From assembly GCF_018861315.1 (NCBI RefSeq), contig NZ_JAHLDL010000010.1, forward strand, positions 1-64,000: 64,000 nt of DNA. The letters are read 5' to 3'. Positions 8,420-16,100 of the stretch are shown here, one piece after another (the stretch's first letter is position 1; every line of letters begins with the position of its first letter). A program made the position numbers and the translations under genes. The notes under the pieces were generated by a model. The model was not told where the DNA came from and searched no databases. It worked only from the letters and a program-made list of their open reading frames with translations. Origin of the DNA: Clostridium bowmanii (lineage in GTDB: Bacteria > Bacillota > Clostridia > Clostridiales > Clostridiaceae).

Positions 8420-9617
8420 AAAGAATCACATCCTCCCATATCTTATCGATTATAACTACTAAATCTGATTTAAGCTCTGGCTGCTGATGCTTTGAAAGCT
8501 CTTCATATTTTAAAATTGAGTCCGCGTATTCCTTTGCAGGTGTTAGTACTTTATCAAGGTTTCCCTTTTCCTCTAAGGATATCTTTTTATATTGTATTGA
8601 TGGTAAATCCGCCCAGCCATCTAAGTTTGCCTTAGATATTTGCATCTCAGGTGATAATGCCGCATTAATTACCTTTAAAGCCCCTTCAACATTTGGCGCA
8701 TTAGCTGCTATTGCTAAATAATGAGTATTGAATGGTGTTCCTTTATCCCATACAGCAGTTTTTGTAGTTGAAACCCAACTTTTATTTTTAACCATGCTTA
8801 AAGCCTTATTTGCAGTATAGGCCATTGTAATATCTATTTCTCCATCTTGATATAAACTATCTAGTTGAGCGGAATCAGCTGGATACACTTGTCCTTTTTT
8901 CCATAGGTAGGGCTCAAGCGCCTTAAAATATTCTAATGCTGGAGTAATTGATTTCTTAACCGCATCGTAGCTAGGGTCTAAATTTTTCAACTTATCATAT
9001 CCAACTATATCATATAATACTGTTCTAATGAATGCTGAGCCAGAAAAATCATTGGACTTTGGATATGTAAACCGTCCTGGGTTATTTACCACATATTCTT
9101 TGAGGCTTTGTGCATTAGTGGGTATTGACTTAACCCTTTTGCTGTCATAGTTAAATACAAATTGAGCTGTTCCTAAAGGTGCTTCATAACCATCTGTAGC
9201 ATAACCGAAATCTGTAGTTGCTGAGGGTCCTTCTAGGTCATAATATTTTTTTGCATTTGCCAAAGAATTTAGAAATGGTCCATGTAAAAGATTATTTTTC
9301 TTTGCATAGTAAAAATTCTCACCATTAATCCAAATTACATCAATTGATCCAGTTTTAGATGAACTTTTTTCATCCGTAAGTTTTAATAAAATTTCATCAA
9401 TATTCATTGGCACACGATTAAGAGTTACATTATAATTTTCTTTTACATACTTTCCTAATTCATTATCAATCCAAGCATTAACTCTTTCATCTCCACCCCA
9501 ACCGTAGAGGGTTACCGTTTGATTTCTCACTACCTTATTTCCACAGCCTGCAAAAACGACCATGGAAATCATTAACGTAAAGACTAAAACAACCCATAAT
9601 AGTTTCTTATTTTTCAT
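8409..9617 (-). CDS. ynjB: ABC transporter substrate-binding lipoprotein, YnjB-like
   Basis: A 402-aa extracellular solute-binding lipoprotein. The signal peptide ends in the lipobox FAGC (Cys about 25). The conserved YnjB signatures are visible: GSIDVIWINGENFYYAKKN, LLHGPF, AP-LGTAQFVFNYDS and PGRFTYP (about residues 90-190). The ligand is unknown for this family. A GGGGGG ribosome site precedes ATG. It lies 80 nt after a TVP38-family membrane gene, matching the gene content of the E. coli ydjXYZ-ynjABCDE cluster. Similarity to that family is from recalled motifs, not from a search. Confidence 0.85.
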   Translation of the reverse strand: MKNKKLLWVVLVFTLMISMVVFAGCGNKVVRNQTVTLYGWGGDERVNAWIDNELGKYVKENYNVTLNRVPMNIDEILLKLTDEKSSSKTGSIDVIWINGENFYYAKKNNLLHGPFLNSLANAKKYYDLEGPSATTDFGYATDGYEAPLGTAQFVFNYDSKRVKSIPTNAQSLKEYVVNNPGRFTYPKSNDFSGSAFIRTVLYDIVGYDKLKNLDPSYDAVKKSITPALEYFKALEPYLWKKGQVYPADSAQLDSLYQDGEIDITMAYTANKALSMVKNKSWVSTTKTAVWDKGTPFNTHYLAIAANAPNVEGALKVINAALSPEMQISKANLDGWADLPSIQYKKISLEEKGNLDKVLTPAKEYADSILKYEELSKHQQPELKSDLVVIIDKIWEDVILFDK

Positions 9618-9698
9618 AGTCCCCCCCTGAAAACTTAATAGTATAAATAATCTTTGTATTGCCTATATAACACTCTAATGTATTATCCTCAGCTTATC

Positions 9699-10400
9699 TT
9701 ATGTATTAGAGAATCCTTCAGTTTCCTTGCCAATAAATTTTCTTTTGATGAAAAATCCAACTAGCATTACCAACACCGCGAGTACTCCTGAAATGGAGAA
9801 ATACCTCCATTTATCTTCACCTGCAGTAAGTCCTGCAGCTCCAATAGTAAAAAATGATACTCCAGGAAACATAAATATAAAGGTATAAATTGTATACTTC
9901 CAAAAACTTATATCTGTAACTCCGTATGCAAAGTTTTGTAGATTGTATGGAAAAATTGGCACCATTCTAGTGATCATAAGAACTATCAGATCACTTTTTT
10001 CATCCTTAGAAAATAATAATTTTTTTAAAATCTTATTTTTTTCAAGCATTGGTTTAATTGAATCCTTAAGGAAAAATCTTCCCACTACAAAAGCAAGTGA
10101 GGCTCCAATTGTTGTTGCGATCAAACAAGAAAATATACCAATGCAAGGTCCAAACACCATACCTGCAACAATAGCAAAGGTAACACCTGGAAGGGCCAAA
10201 ACCACACAACCAATAATTGTTAGAATTATATAAATACCCATTGCTAATAGCATGTTTTCTTCTACAATATTCTTAAGAAAAACTAAATTTTCTTTATTTC
10301 CTAAGTATTTAGACCATCCGAAGTATCTATTTAAAATCAAAATTGCAATAATAATCCCTACAAAAATAAATATTTTAACCTTATTTCTATTCTTATTCAC
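9699..10400 (-). CDS. TVP38/TMEM64 (DedA-like) membrane protein, YdjZ-like
   Basis: About 234 aa, five or six membrane segments, with the VTT-domain landmarks AIVAGMVFGPCIGIF, GASLAFVVGRFFLKD and RMVPIFPYNLQNFAYGVT. The VTT/DedA superfamily includes lipid scramblases and proton-dependent transporters, but the role of this branch is unknown. I choose GTG at 10400 because GGAGG lies 5 nt upstream; the frame is open to an ATG at 10463, but that extension has no ribosome site. It stands between a small membrane gene and the YnjB-like lipoprotein in the operon. Confidence 0.85.
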   Translation of the reverse strand: MNKNRNKVKIFIFVGIIIAILILNRYFGWSKYLGNKENLVFLKNIVEENMLLAMGIYIILTIIGCVVLALPGVTFAIVAGMVFGPCIGIFSCLIATTIGASLAFVVGRFFLKDSIKPMLEKNKILKKLLFSKDEKSDLIVLMITRMVPIFPYNLQNFAYGVTDISFWKYTIYTFIFMFPGVSFFTIGAAGLTAGEDKWRYFSISGVLAVLVMLVGFFIKRKFIGKETEGFSNT

Positions 10401-10494
10401 GTGCACCTCCAACCATATACCAATATAGTATAACAATGACAGTGGCTCAAAATTTAGTTTCATAAACTAAATTTTAAGCCAGTCAATTTTATTT

Positions 10495-10890
10495 TTATTT
10501 TTTTTGTTTTGATTTGTTAAACATAGTAATTAGCACAAGTCCTAAGATTATAATAATTAGTAATGCCCCATTGATTACTGAAAAGGGAATTTTATTTATA
10601 TGAATTCCTTCCCGAATGATAGAAGCAGGTACCACCTTTAATCTTTGGAACCCATAAAGTATCATGGCATAAATTGTACAAACAAACAAATTAGCGGTAG
10701 AAGATACACCACTTAGTATGAGTTGTTTTCTTCTTGAAATTGCACTTAAAATTACAGATAAAAGGATGAATGATGCAAAAAATATGTAACCTATATTTAC
10801 CCTCATTTCAAGCCATTCACTTTTAAAACTGGTAATTGCAATTACCAGGGCCCATAAAAAACTATTATAAACAATATTAAAATATTTCAT
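10495..10890 (-). CDS. Small four-helix membrane protein, unknown
   Basis: 131 aa with about four hydrophobic helices (residues 8-22, 35-50, 62-82, 103-123) and a short lysine-rich tail. I do not recognise the family. It starts 19 nt after the YdjY-like gene and ends about 95 nt before the GTG of the next TVP38 gene, so it is part of the operon. There is no obvious counterpart in the E. coli cluster, making it a candidate accessory subunit. Confidence 0.7.
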   Translation of the reverse strand: MKYFNIVYNSFLWALVIAITSFKSEWLEMRVNIGYIFFASFILLSVILSAISRRKQLILSGVSSTANLFVCTIYAMILYGFQRLKVVPASIIREGIHINKIPFSVINGALLIIIILGLVLITMFNKSKQKK

Positions 10891-10909
10891 ATAACACCAT
10901 AAGTTTCAA

Positions 10910-11566
10910 TTATTTAGCAAGACGAAAAGTAACTGTTACTACTTTCCCATCTTCTGGTAATACATCTTTATCACCATAGAATTTAACAACGTTATTTTGT
11001 GTAGTTCCAGTTAGATATGCTGCATCACTTGTAATACCTGTTGCACAGCTATCTAAACAAAGTACACATCCAGTATTGTTTTTCTTAGCACTTTCAAGGT
11101 TTCCACCAAAACGTAAATCCATAGGTTTTTCTACACTTGCTTTGATAATATCTGCAAATGGAATTTCTTTAGCTTGTCCCTCCCAAGTTACTACGGCGGT
11201 TAACTTGTCTCCATCAACTGCTACTCCATTATCAGCACCTGCTTTCATATCTGTTGCTTTTAAGTTGTTTCCAGGTTTAGCTCCAATATCAAGTAATGCT
11301 TGATGGAATTCTTTTTCATCTGCAAGGCCACGAAGAAGTGATTTTTCTCCATTTGATCCTTTTTCAAAAACAATTCCATGACGTGTTGCTTCTGTAAAAT
11401 ACTTACCATTTACTTCACAAAGCATTTTAATTTCCTTTGCCTCTTTGTCAACTACTAATACTTTTGCCTCAGTTTTTGATACTTCCGGTGTTGCTTTAGT
11501 ACAAGCTGCAAGTGAGAATATAAGTGCAGCTACCAATAAAACGGTTAATATTTTTTTCATTGTCAT
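10910..11566 (-). CDS. ydjY: YdjY-like lipoprotein with Cys-rich motif
   Basis: 218 aa. The signal peptide ends in the lipobox SLAAC (Cys about 22), so the protein is anchored outside the membrane. A conserved EFHQALLDIGAKPGNNLKA stretch (about residue 85-105) recalls YdjY, and a cluster TGCVLCLDSCATG (about residue 170) holds three cysteines and could bind metal, a cluster or a thiol partner. Flanked by TVP38 proteins and the YnjBCD-like transporter. Function unknown; the extracellular Cys cluster argues for a redox or metal-linked role (inference). Confidence 0.75.
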   Translation of the reverse strand: MTMKKILTVLLVAALIFSLAACTKATPEVSKTEAKVLVVDKEAKEIKMLCEVNGKYFTEATRHGIVFEKGSNGEKSLLRGLADEKEFHQALLDIGAKPGNNLKATDMKAGADNGVAVDGDKLTAVVTWEGQAKEIPFADIIKASVEKPMDLRFGGNLESAKKNNTGCVLCLDSCATGITSDAAYLTGTTQNNVVKFYGDKDVLPEDGKVVTVTFRLAK

Positions 11567-11622
11567 AATTGTTCAAGCTCCCTTTAATTTATAATTTTTT
11601 TATTAAACATCTGTAAAACAGA

Positions 11623-12345
11623 TTATTTATTTACACTTAATTTTTTCTTTTGTTTTTCTAGATAAATTTGCCTAAACAATATAACTAATGCAGATAGTGC
11701 AAATAAACATAATAGACCTGTTACAAATAATTTTGTTCCTCCAGTTAACATACTTCCTACATAAGAGTAAATAATTGTTGCAGGTAATTGCCCTATACCC
11801 GTTGCAATAAAGAATGAGCCAAATGACATAGAGGTTAAACCTGCTGCATAACTTACAATATCAAAAGAAATAAATGGTAACAATCTGGCCATCAAGATAC
11901 TTATTTTACCATGTTTCATGAAAAATTTATCAATTTGTTCTAGTCCCGTTTTGCTTGTTAATTTGATTACAATATCTCTCCCTAAAACCTTAGCGATATA
12001 AAAACAAACTGCTGCTCCTGCCATGGCACTAGCCCATGAAAGCAGTGCTCCTTGCCACCAACCAAATAGGTTTGCATTAGCAAAGGTAATTAGGAAAGCT
12101 GGCAGTGGTGCAGCTATAGATTGAAATATCATTAATAAAAAAGAAATAACTGCAGCATATGCTCCATAGGATGCTACAAATGAGCTAACAAGTGTAAAAT
12201 CTCCACTTGCAAACATTTTAAAGATGGTATTAAATGCTCCCTTTATAGATGGTACAAATAAATAGCTTAAAACTAAAACTAAAAGTAGTAGGATTATTAT
12301 AATTTTACTAATGGGACTCTTTTTCTTATTAGGTGTATTTTCCAT
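11623..12345 (-). CDS. TVP38/TMEM64 (DedA-like) membrane protein, YdjX-like
   Basis: First gene of the eight-gene operon, about 240 aa with five to six membrane segments and VTT-domain motifs FANANLFGWWQGALLSW, GAAVCFYIAKVLGR and RLLPFISFDIVSYAAGLTSM. The start at 12345 has AAGGAG 7 nt upstream; an in-frame ATG at 12405 has none. A second, different TVP38 protein lies three genes downstream, as in E. coli YdjX/YdjZ. The role is unknown; membrane transport or lipid handling is possible from the superfamily. Confidence 0.85.
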   Translation of the reverse strand: MENTPNKKKSPISKIIIILLLLVLVLSYLFVPSIKGAFNTIFKMFASGDFTLVSSFVASYGAYAAVISFLLMIFQSIAAPLPAFLITFANANLFGWWQGALLSWASAMAGAAVCFYIAKVLGRDIVIKLTSKTGLEQIDKFFMKHGKISILMARLLPFISFDIVSYAAGLTSMSFGSFFIATGIGQLPATIIYSYVGSMLTGGTKLFVTGLLCLFALSALVILFRQIYLEKQKKKLSVNK

Positions 12346-12631
12346 TTTATTTCTCCTTAATTCAATATTATAATCTTCTATTTTAAAATTCCTTTTTCCA
12401 TTCATAAGTTTTTTGTGTATAATCTAAAAACCAATATTATGTGTACTTCTTAAAATTGTTGTTCCTTTAGAACTAATTTTTTTACCATTTTTGAGTTTTC
12501 AGGATCTAAATACCCCAATAATAATAAAATAAATATAGTATATTGATCTTTTTTTCATTTTTGCTCTTCTATAATTTCATCTTTATTAAATATTAATGCA
12601 CAAATATGTTATCAATGTTCTTTGTAATTGT

Positions 12632-12670
12632 CCAATAGATATTACCTATGCCTATTGATATATCTATTGG
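12632..12670. repeat. 11-bp perfect inverted repeat, possible operator
   Basis: CCAATAGATAT (12632-12642) and ATATCTATTGG (12660-12670) are separated by 17 nt. Without a T-run it is more like a regulator site than a terminator, and it is about 290 nt upstream of the operon start. Confidence 0.5.
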
Positions 12671-12733
12671 TAAATTAATTAGCTTGAATAATTATTACTA
12701 TTATGAGATTCAAGAGCTTATGTGATTTTAACT

Positions 12734-12796
12734 TAAAAAAATACTCCAAGGATAGTATTTTCTATCCTTGGAGTATTTTCTATCCTTGGAGTATTT
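12734..12796 (-). terminator. Terminator with a duplicated arm, after the glutathione peroxidase gene
   Basis: The stem arm AATACTCCAAGGATAG (12740-12755) pairs with CTATCCTTGGAGTATT (12762-12777), and that right arm is repeated in direct tandem at 12780-12795. A T-run follows on the minus strand. The duplication offers two alternative hairpins. Confidence 0.85.
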
Positions 12797-12872
12797 TCAC
12801 AGTAAATATTGATGCTATACTTTCCTATTGCTCATTAGCCTAAACTTTTTAGGGGTAAATAACTTATTTAGC

Positions 12873-13403
12873 TTATAATAAGCTTTTAATTTTTTCTTCT
12901 ATTTTTTCTGGTTCATAAGTTGGAGCAAATCTGTCTACAACCTTACCATTTTTATCTATAAGAAACTTTGTGAAGTTCCATTTAATATCATCGCCATCAG
13001 TATTAAATCCCATCTCTGACAATTTTTTATACAATCCTTCTGAGGCATCATCTTCCAATGCTTTAGGTTGTTCTTTCTTTATAAACTTATACAATTCATC
13101 TGCATTGTCGCCATTTACATCTATTTTATCAAAGGTTTGAAAAGTTGTGCCGTATGTAAACTGGCAAAAGTTAGCGATTTCTTCACTACTCCCTGGAGCT
13201 TGAGCAAAAAATTGATTACTTGGAAAATCTAATATTTCGAAACCTTGATTTTTATATTTGTCATAAACCTTTTGAAGTCCTTCATATTGTGGTGTAAACC
13301 CACAGCCTGTGGCAGTATTAACTATTAAAAGCACCTTTCCTTTGTAATCCTCCATTGAAACTTCCTTACCTTCTATGTTTTTTACCTTAAAATCATATAT
13401 CAT
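12873..13403 (-). CDS. Glutathione peroxidase family protein (thiol peroxidase)
   Basis: 176 aa thioredoxin-fold peroxidase, expected to reduce hydroperoxides using thioredoxin. The catalytic cysteine is in NTATGCGFTPQ (about residue 35); the conserved Gln and Trp-Asn-Phe elements (SNQF and KWNFTKFL) are present. The usual FPCNQF is FPSNQF here, so a cysteine common in this position is serine; Cys in NFCQFTYG remains as possible resolving residue. AAGGAG precedes ATG. It is 84 nt downstream of a second gpx gene and an OhrR-type regulator, so peroxide control is likely. Confidence 0.9.
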   Translation of the reverse strand: MIYDFKVKNIEGKEVSMEDYKGKVLLIVNTATGCGFTPQYEGLQKVYDKYKNQGFEILDFPSNQFFAQAPGSSEEIANFCQFTYGTTFQTFDKIDVNGDNADELYKFIKKEQPKALEDDASEGLYKKLSEMGFNTDGDDIKWNFTKFLIDKNGKVVDRFAPTYEPEKIEEKIKSLL

Positions 13404-13487
13404 TTTAATTTCTCCTTTTTATATATATTTTTTTGTTTGTTTTAAAAATAACTTTTTAATCATAATATTCTTTATTTTTTTATATTT

Positions 13488-13967
13488 TTAGTTTTTTAAT
13501 AATTTTTCAATATCAACCTTTATTTTTAATGGAGATATTGTAGGTCCATATCTCTTAATTACATTACCCTCTGAATCTAGTAGAAACTTAGTAAAGTTCC
13601 ATTTTATTTCCTTACCTAAAAGACCTTTTGCTTCATCTTTTAAAAATTTATATAAGGGATGTGCAGTTTTTCCATTCACATCTATTTTTTCAAACATAGT
13701 AAAAGAAACTCCATAGTTTAATTGGCAAAAATTTTGTATTTCTTCATTACTTCCTGAATCTTGCTTTGCGAATTGATTACAAGGAAATCCTAAGATTTCT
13801 AAACCTCTTTCTTTGTATTCCCTATTTAATTGTTCCAAATCTTCGAACTGAGGTGTTAATCCACATTTACTTGCAGTATTTACAATTAAAACTACTTTAC
13901 CTTTGTACTTCTCCATCTTTATTTCTTGACCATCCATTTCCTTTGCTGAAAAATCATAAAATTTCAT
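13488..13967 (-). CDS. gpx: Glutathione peroxidase family protein
   Basis: 159 aa, the usual bacterial length. It has the catalytic Cys in [11 protein letters not shown] (about 36), the canonical FPCNQF element and WNFTKFLLD. Cys rather than selenocysteine is encoded. AAAGGAAG lies before ATG, 26 nt after the stop of the MarR/OhrR-type gene, so the regulator and both peroxidases probably form one transcription unit. It is a clearly diverged paralogue of the next gene. Confidence 0.92.
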   Translation of the reverse strand: MKFYDFSAKEMDGQEIKMEKYKGKVVLIVNTASKCGLTPQFEDLEQLNREYKERGLEILGFPCNQFAKQDSGSNEEIQNFCQLNYGVSFTMFEKIDVNGKTAHPLYKFLKDEAKGLLGKEIKWNFTKFLLDSEGNVIKRYGPTISPLKIKVDIEKLLKN

Positions 13968-13993
13968 ATTTACTACTTCCTTTCGATTCTATC

Positions 13994-14425
13994 TTAACTA
14001 AATTTCTTTAACAATTCATCTAAGGATTTTTTTAAAACCATAAATTCCTCTATAGTTATTCCAACTTTACAAGCTATTAGTTCTGGAACTTCAAGTATTT
14101 CATCTTTTAATAATCTTCCCTTTTCATCCAATTCAATTACTACTACTCTGTCATCTGTTGGATCCCTATATCTTATTATTAATTCCATACCCTCTAGCTT
14201 TTTTAGCACTGAAGTAAGAGTTCCAGAATCCAGATGCAATCTTTTTCCAATTTCCTTGACAGTTATTTTTTCTTCTTCCCATAATACTAACATTGTTACA
14301 TATTGTGTATAAGTAAGATTATATTTATCAAGAACTGGTTTATATAATTTTATTACTTCCCTTGATGCAGCATATAATGAAAAACATAACTGATTGTCTA
14401 ATTTAATTGTTTCATATTTATCCAT
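13994..14425 (-). CDS. ohrR: OhrR-type MarR family peroxide-sensing repressor
   Basis: 143 aa winged-helix repressor. The N-terminus LDNQLCFSLYAASREV carries the single reactive cysteine (about residue 14) that senses organic hydroperoxides in OhrR; the tyrosines of the sensing pocket (YTQYVTMLVLWE) and wing residues DPTDDRVV are present. It heads a unit with two glutathione peroxidases instead of the more common ohr gene. AGAGG precedes ATG and an inverted repeat near 14450-14478 is a likely operator. Sensor type is inferred from the conserved Cys. Confidence 0.9.
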   Translation of the reverse strand: MDKYETIKLDNQLCFSLYAASREVIKLYKPVLDKYNLTYTQYVTMLVLWEEEKITVKEIGKRLHLDSGTLTSVLKKLEGMELIIRYRDPTDDRVVVIELDEKGRLLKDEILEVPELIACKVGITIEEFMVLKKSLDELLKKFS

Positions 14426-14449
14426 AGTTAACCTCTTTGTGCTAAATAT

Positions 14450-14478
14450 AATTTGATTAAATTTAATTGTATCAAATT
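14450..14478. promoter_or_regulatory. Probable OhrR operator
   Basis: AATTTGAT (14450-14457) and ATCAAATT (14471-14478) form an inverted repeat around the AT-rich core TAAATTTAATTGT, reminiscent of OhrR boxes. It lies 25-53 nt upstream of the repressor start, as for autoregulation. Confidence 0.55.
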
Positions 14479-14572
14479 CAACCTATAATTTATTATATGG
14501 TTTATTATTCCCATTGTCAAGACATTTCATATATTTATTTTACCGTTTTTTATGTTTCTTTATCATATGAAT

Positions 14573-15961
14573 TTATACTTTGCTTAAGCTCCCTCCCTTT
14601 GCAAAGAAATGCCGTATATTCTTTTCAACTGACGGATCAAGAATTAATGGTGGTGCATGGTGTGGTTTCCTACGTGCATCAATAATCATATTATCACAGG
14701 CCCAGTGCTTATTTTCATAATAGCTATTAACTCCATAAATATCATGTGAAGGGTTACTTCTTGTAAATGTGACCCATATAAAATTTTGTAGAGAAAGACT
14801 CATAAATGTACTGTCATCGCATATGACGATTATTGGGCAAGTTGGCATGGCACCTCTTGCGTCAATTGCCCAGCTTAAGTCATCTAATTGCTTTTGCACT
14901 TCTTTATAACTTAAAAATTCAGGTCCTTCCATTGCGACGATGCCTGGTATTAAGAGCCTTGGATTTTTAAAACCTTGTAAATCCATTAACTGCTTGGGCA
15001 CGTCACCACACAATTTTCTTTTCTGATCACCACATGCAGCAATTATCATTTTGCTACCAGTATTTAGACCCGTTCCCCAATAATCAAGAGTATCCATGGT
15101 TGTATTTGTTTGAAAATGAATGTCACGATGAAGGTCAATTCTTTCAAGTATATATGTTAAGAATTCTATCTCTTTATGTGTATCTAACGGTTTACTCTCT
15201 TCCGCCGTAATAAATAAATATTTAGCTAAACTAAGTTGTCCTGTTCCTAAAATCCGGTTAGCAATGGTGAGAAGTTCAGCCGGTTGTTTGACCTTTTGGT
15301 AGGGTGTATACCTCTCACTTCCTATGGCAAATAGCAATGGATGAACACCCGCTGCATCTATTGCATGAACTTCTTTCACACCAGGAATTTCATATTTTAC
15401 CGCATTACCAGTTAACTCATGGATAAGATTGCCGAAAGAAGTATCTTCCTTCGGAGGACGACCAACAACTGTAAATGGCCAGATTCCATTGGACTTTGCG
15501 TATACTTTATGCACCCTCATTAATGGAAAATCATGAATAAGACTATAATATCCAATGTGATCACCAAAAGGGCCTTCAGGTTTCGTTTCACCTGGATAAA
15601 TTTCACCAGTAATTACAAAATCAGCATCAAGACTAATACAATAACCATCAACATAAGTGTAACGAAAATTACGTCCAGAAAGAAGTCCCGCAAAGGTCAT
15701 TTCACTTAATCCCTCAGGTAATGGCATGATGGCAGCTAGTGTATGAGCAGGAGGGCCTCCAATAAAAATGCTCACTTTAAGCGGGACACCAAGCTTGTTC
15801 GCTTTCTCTTGATGAATACCGATTCCACGGTGAATTTGATAATGCATGCCTACTTCTTTATTCATTTCATAATCGTTGCCACTAAGCTGAACACGATACA
15901 TTCCTAAATTACTGCTCATAATACCAGGTTTTTCTGGATTTTCTGTGTAGACTTGAGGCAA
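14573..15961 (-). pseudogene. UbiD family decarboxylase, 5'-truncated
   Basis: UbiD enzymes decarboxylate aromatic or unsaturated acids with prenylated FMN. The 462 codons start at the segment that is normally internal (LPQVYTENPEKPG, then SNLGMYRVQLSGND); intact homologues have roughly 100-150 residues before it. The usual EGPFGDHIGYYS active-site region and the C-terminal domain are intact. Upstream the frame stays open to a stop near 16042 but has no ATG, and the terminator of pepF is right there. Translation from the TTG at 15961 has no clear ribosome site. Probably inactive. An LpdD-like prenyl-FMN accessory gene lies 30 kb away at 45981. Confidence 0.8.
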
Positions 15962-16044
15962 AGATGTAATCTGAAGCAGGTTGTGTGTATTAGTGAAAAC
16001 AATGGTTACATTAGAATATATATATGCACCCTGATATAATTAAA

Positions 16045-16090
16045 TTTAAAAGAGGATTCTCCCTTAAATTAAGTGATAATCCTCTTTTAA
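16045..16090 (-). terminator. Terminator of pepF
   Basis: A 13-bp stem TTAAAAGAGGATT/AATCCTCTTTTAA surrounds an 18-nt loop, followed on the minus strand by a T-rich stretch. Confidence 0.75.
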
Positions 16091-16100
16091 CTTATATTAT

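Larger units (their letters stand above)
12346..12872. other. Promoter region of the TVP38-YnjBCD operon
   Basis: It contains an 11-bp inverted repeat (12632-12670) and the gpx terminator (12734-12796). The operon promoter must lie here, read to the left, but I see no clear -35/-10 pair. No coding sequence is recognised. Confidence 0.5.
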
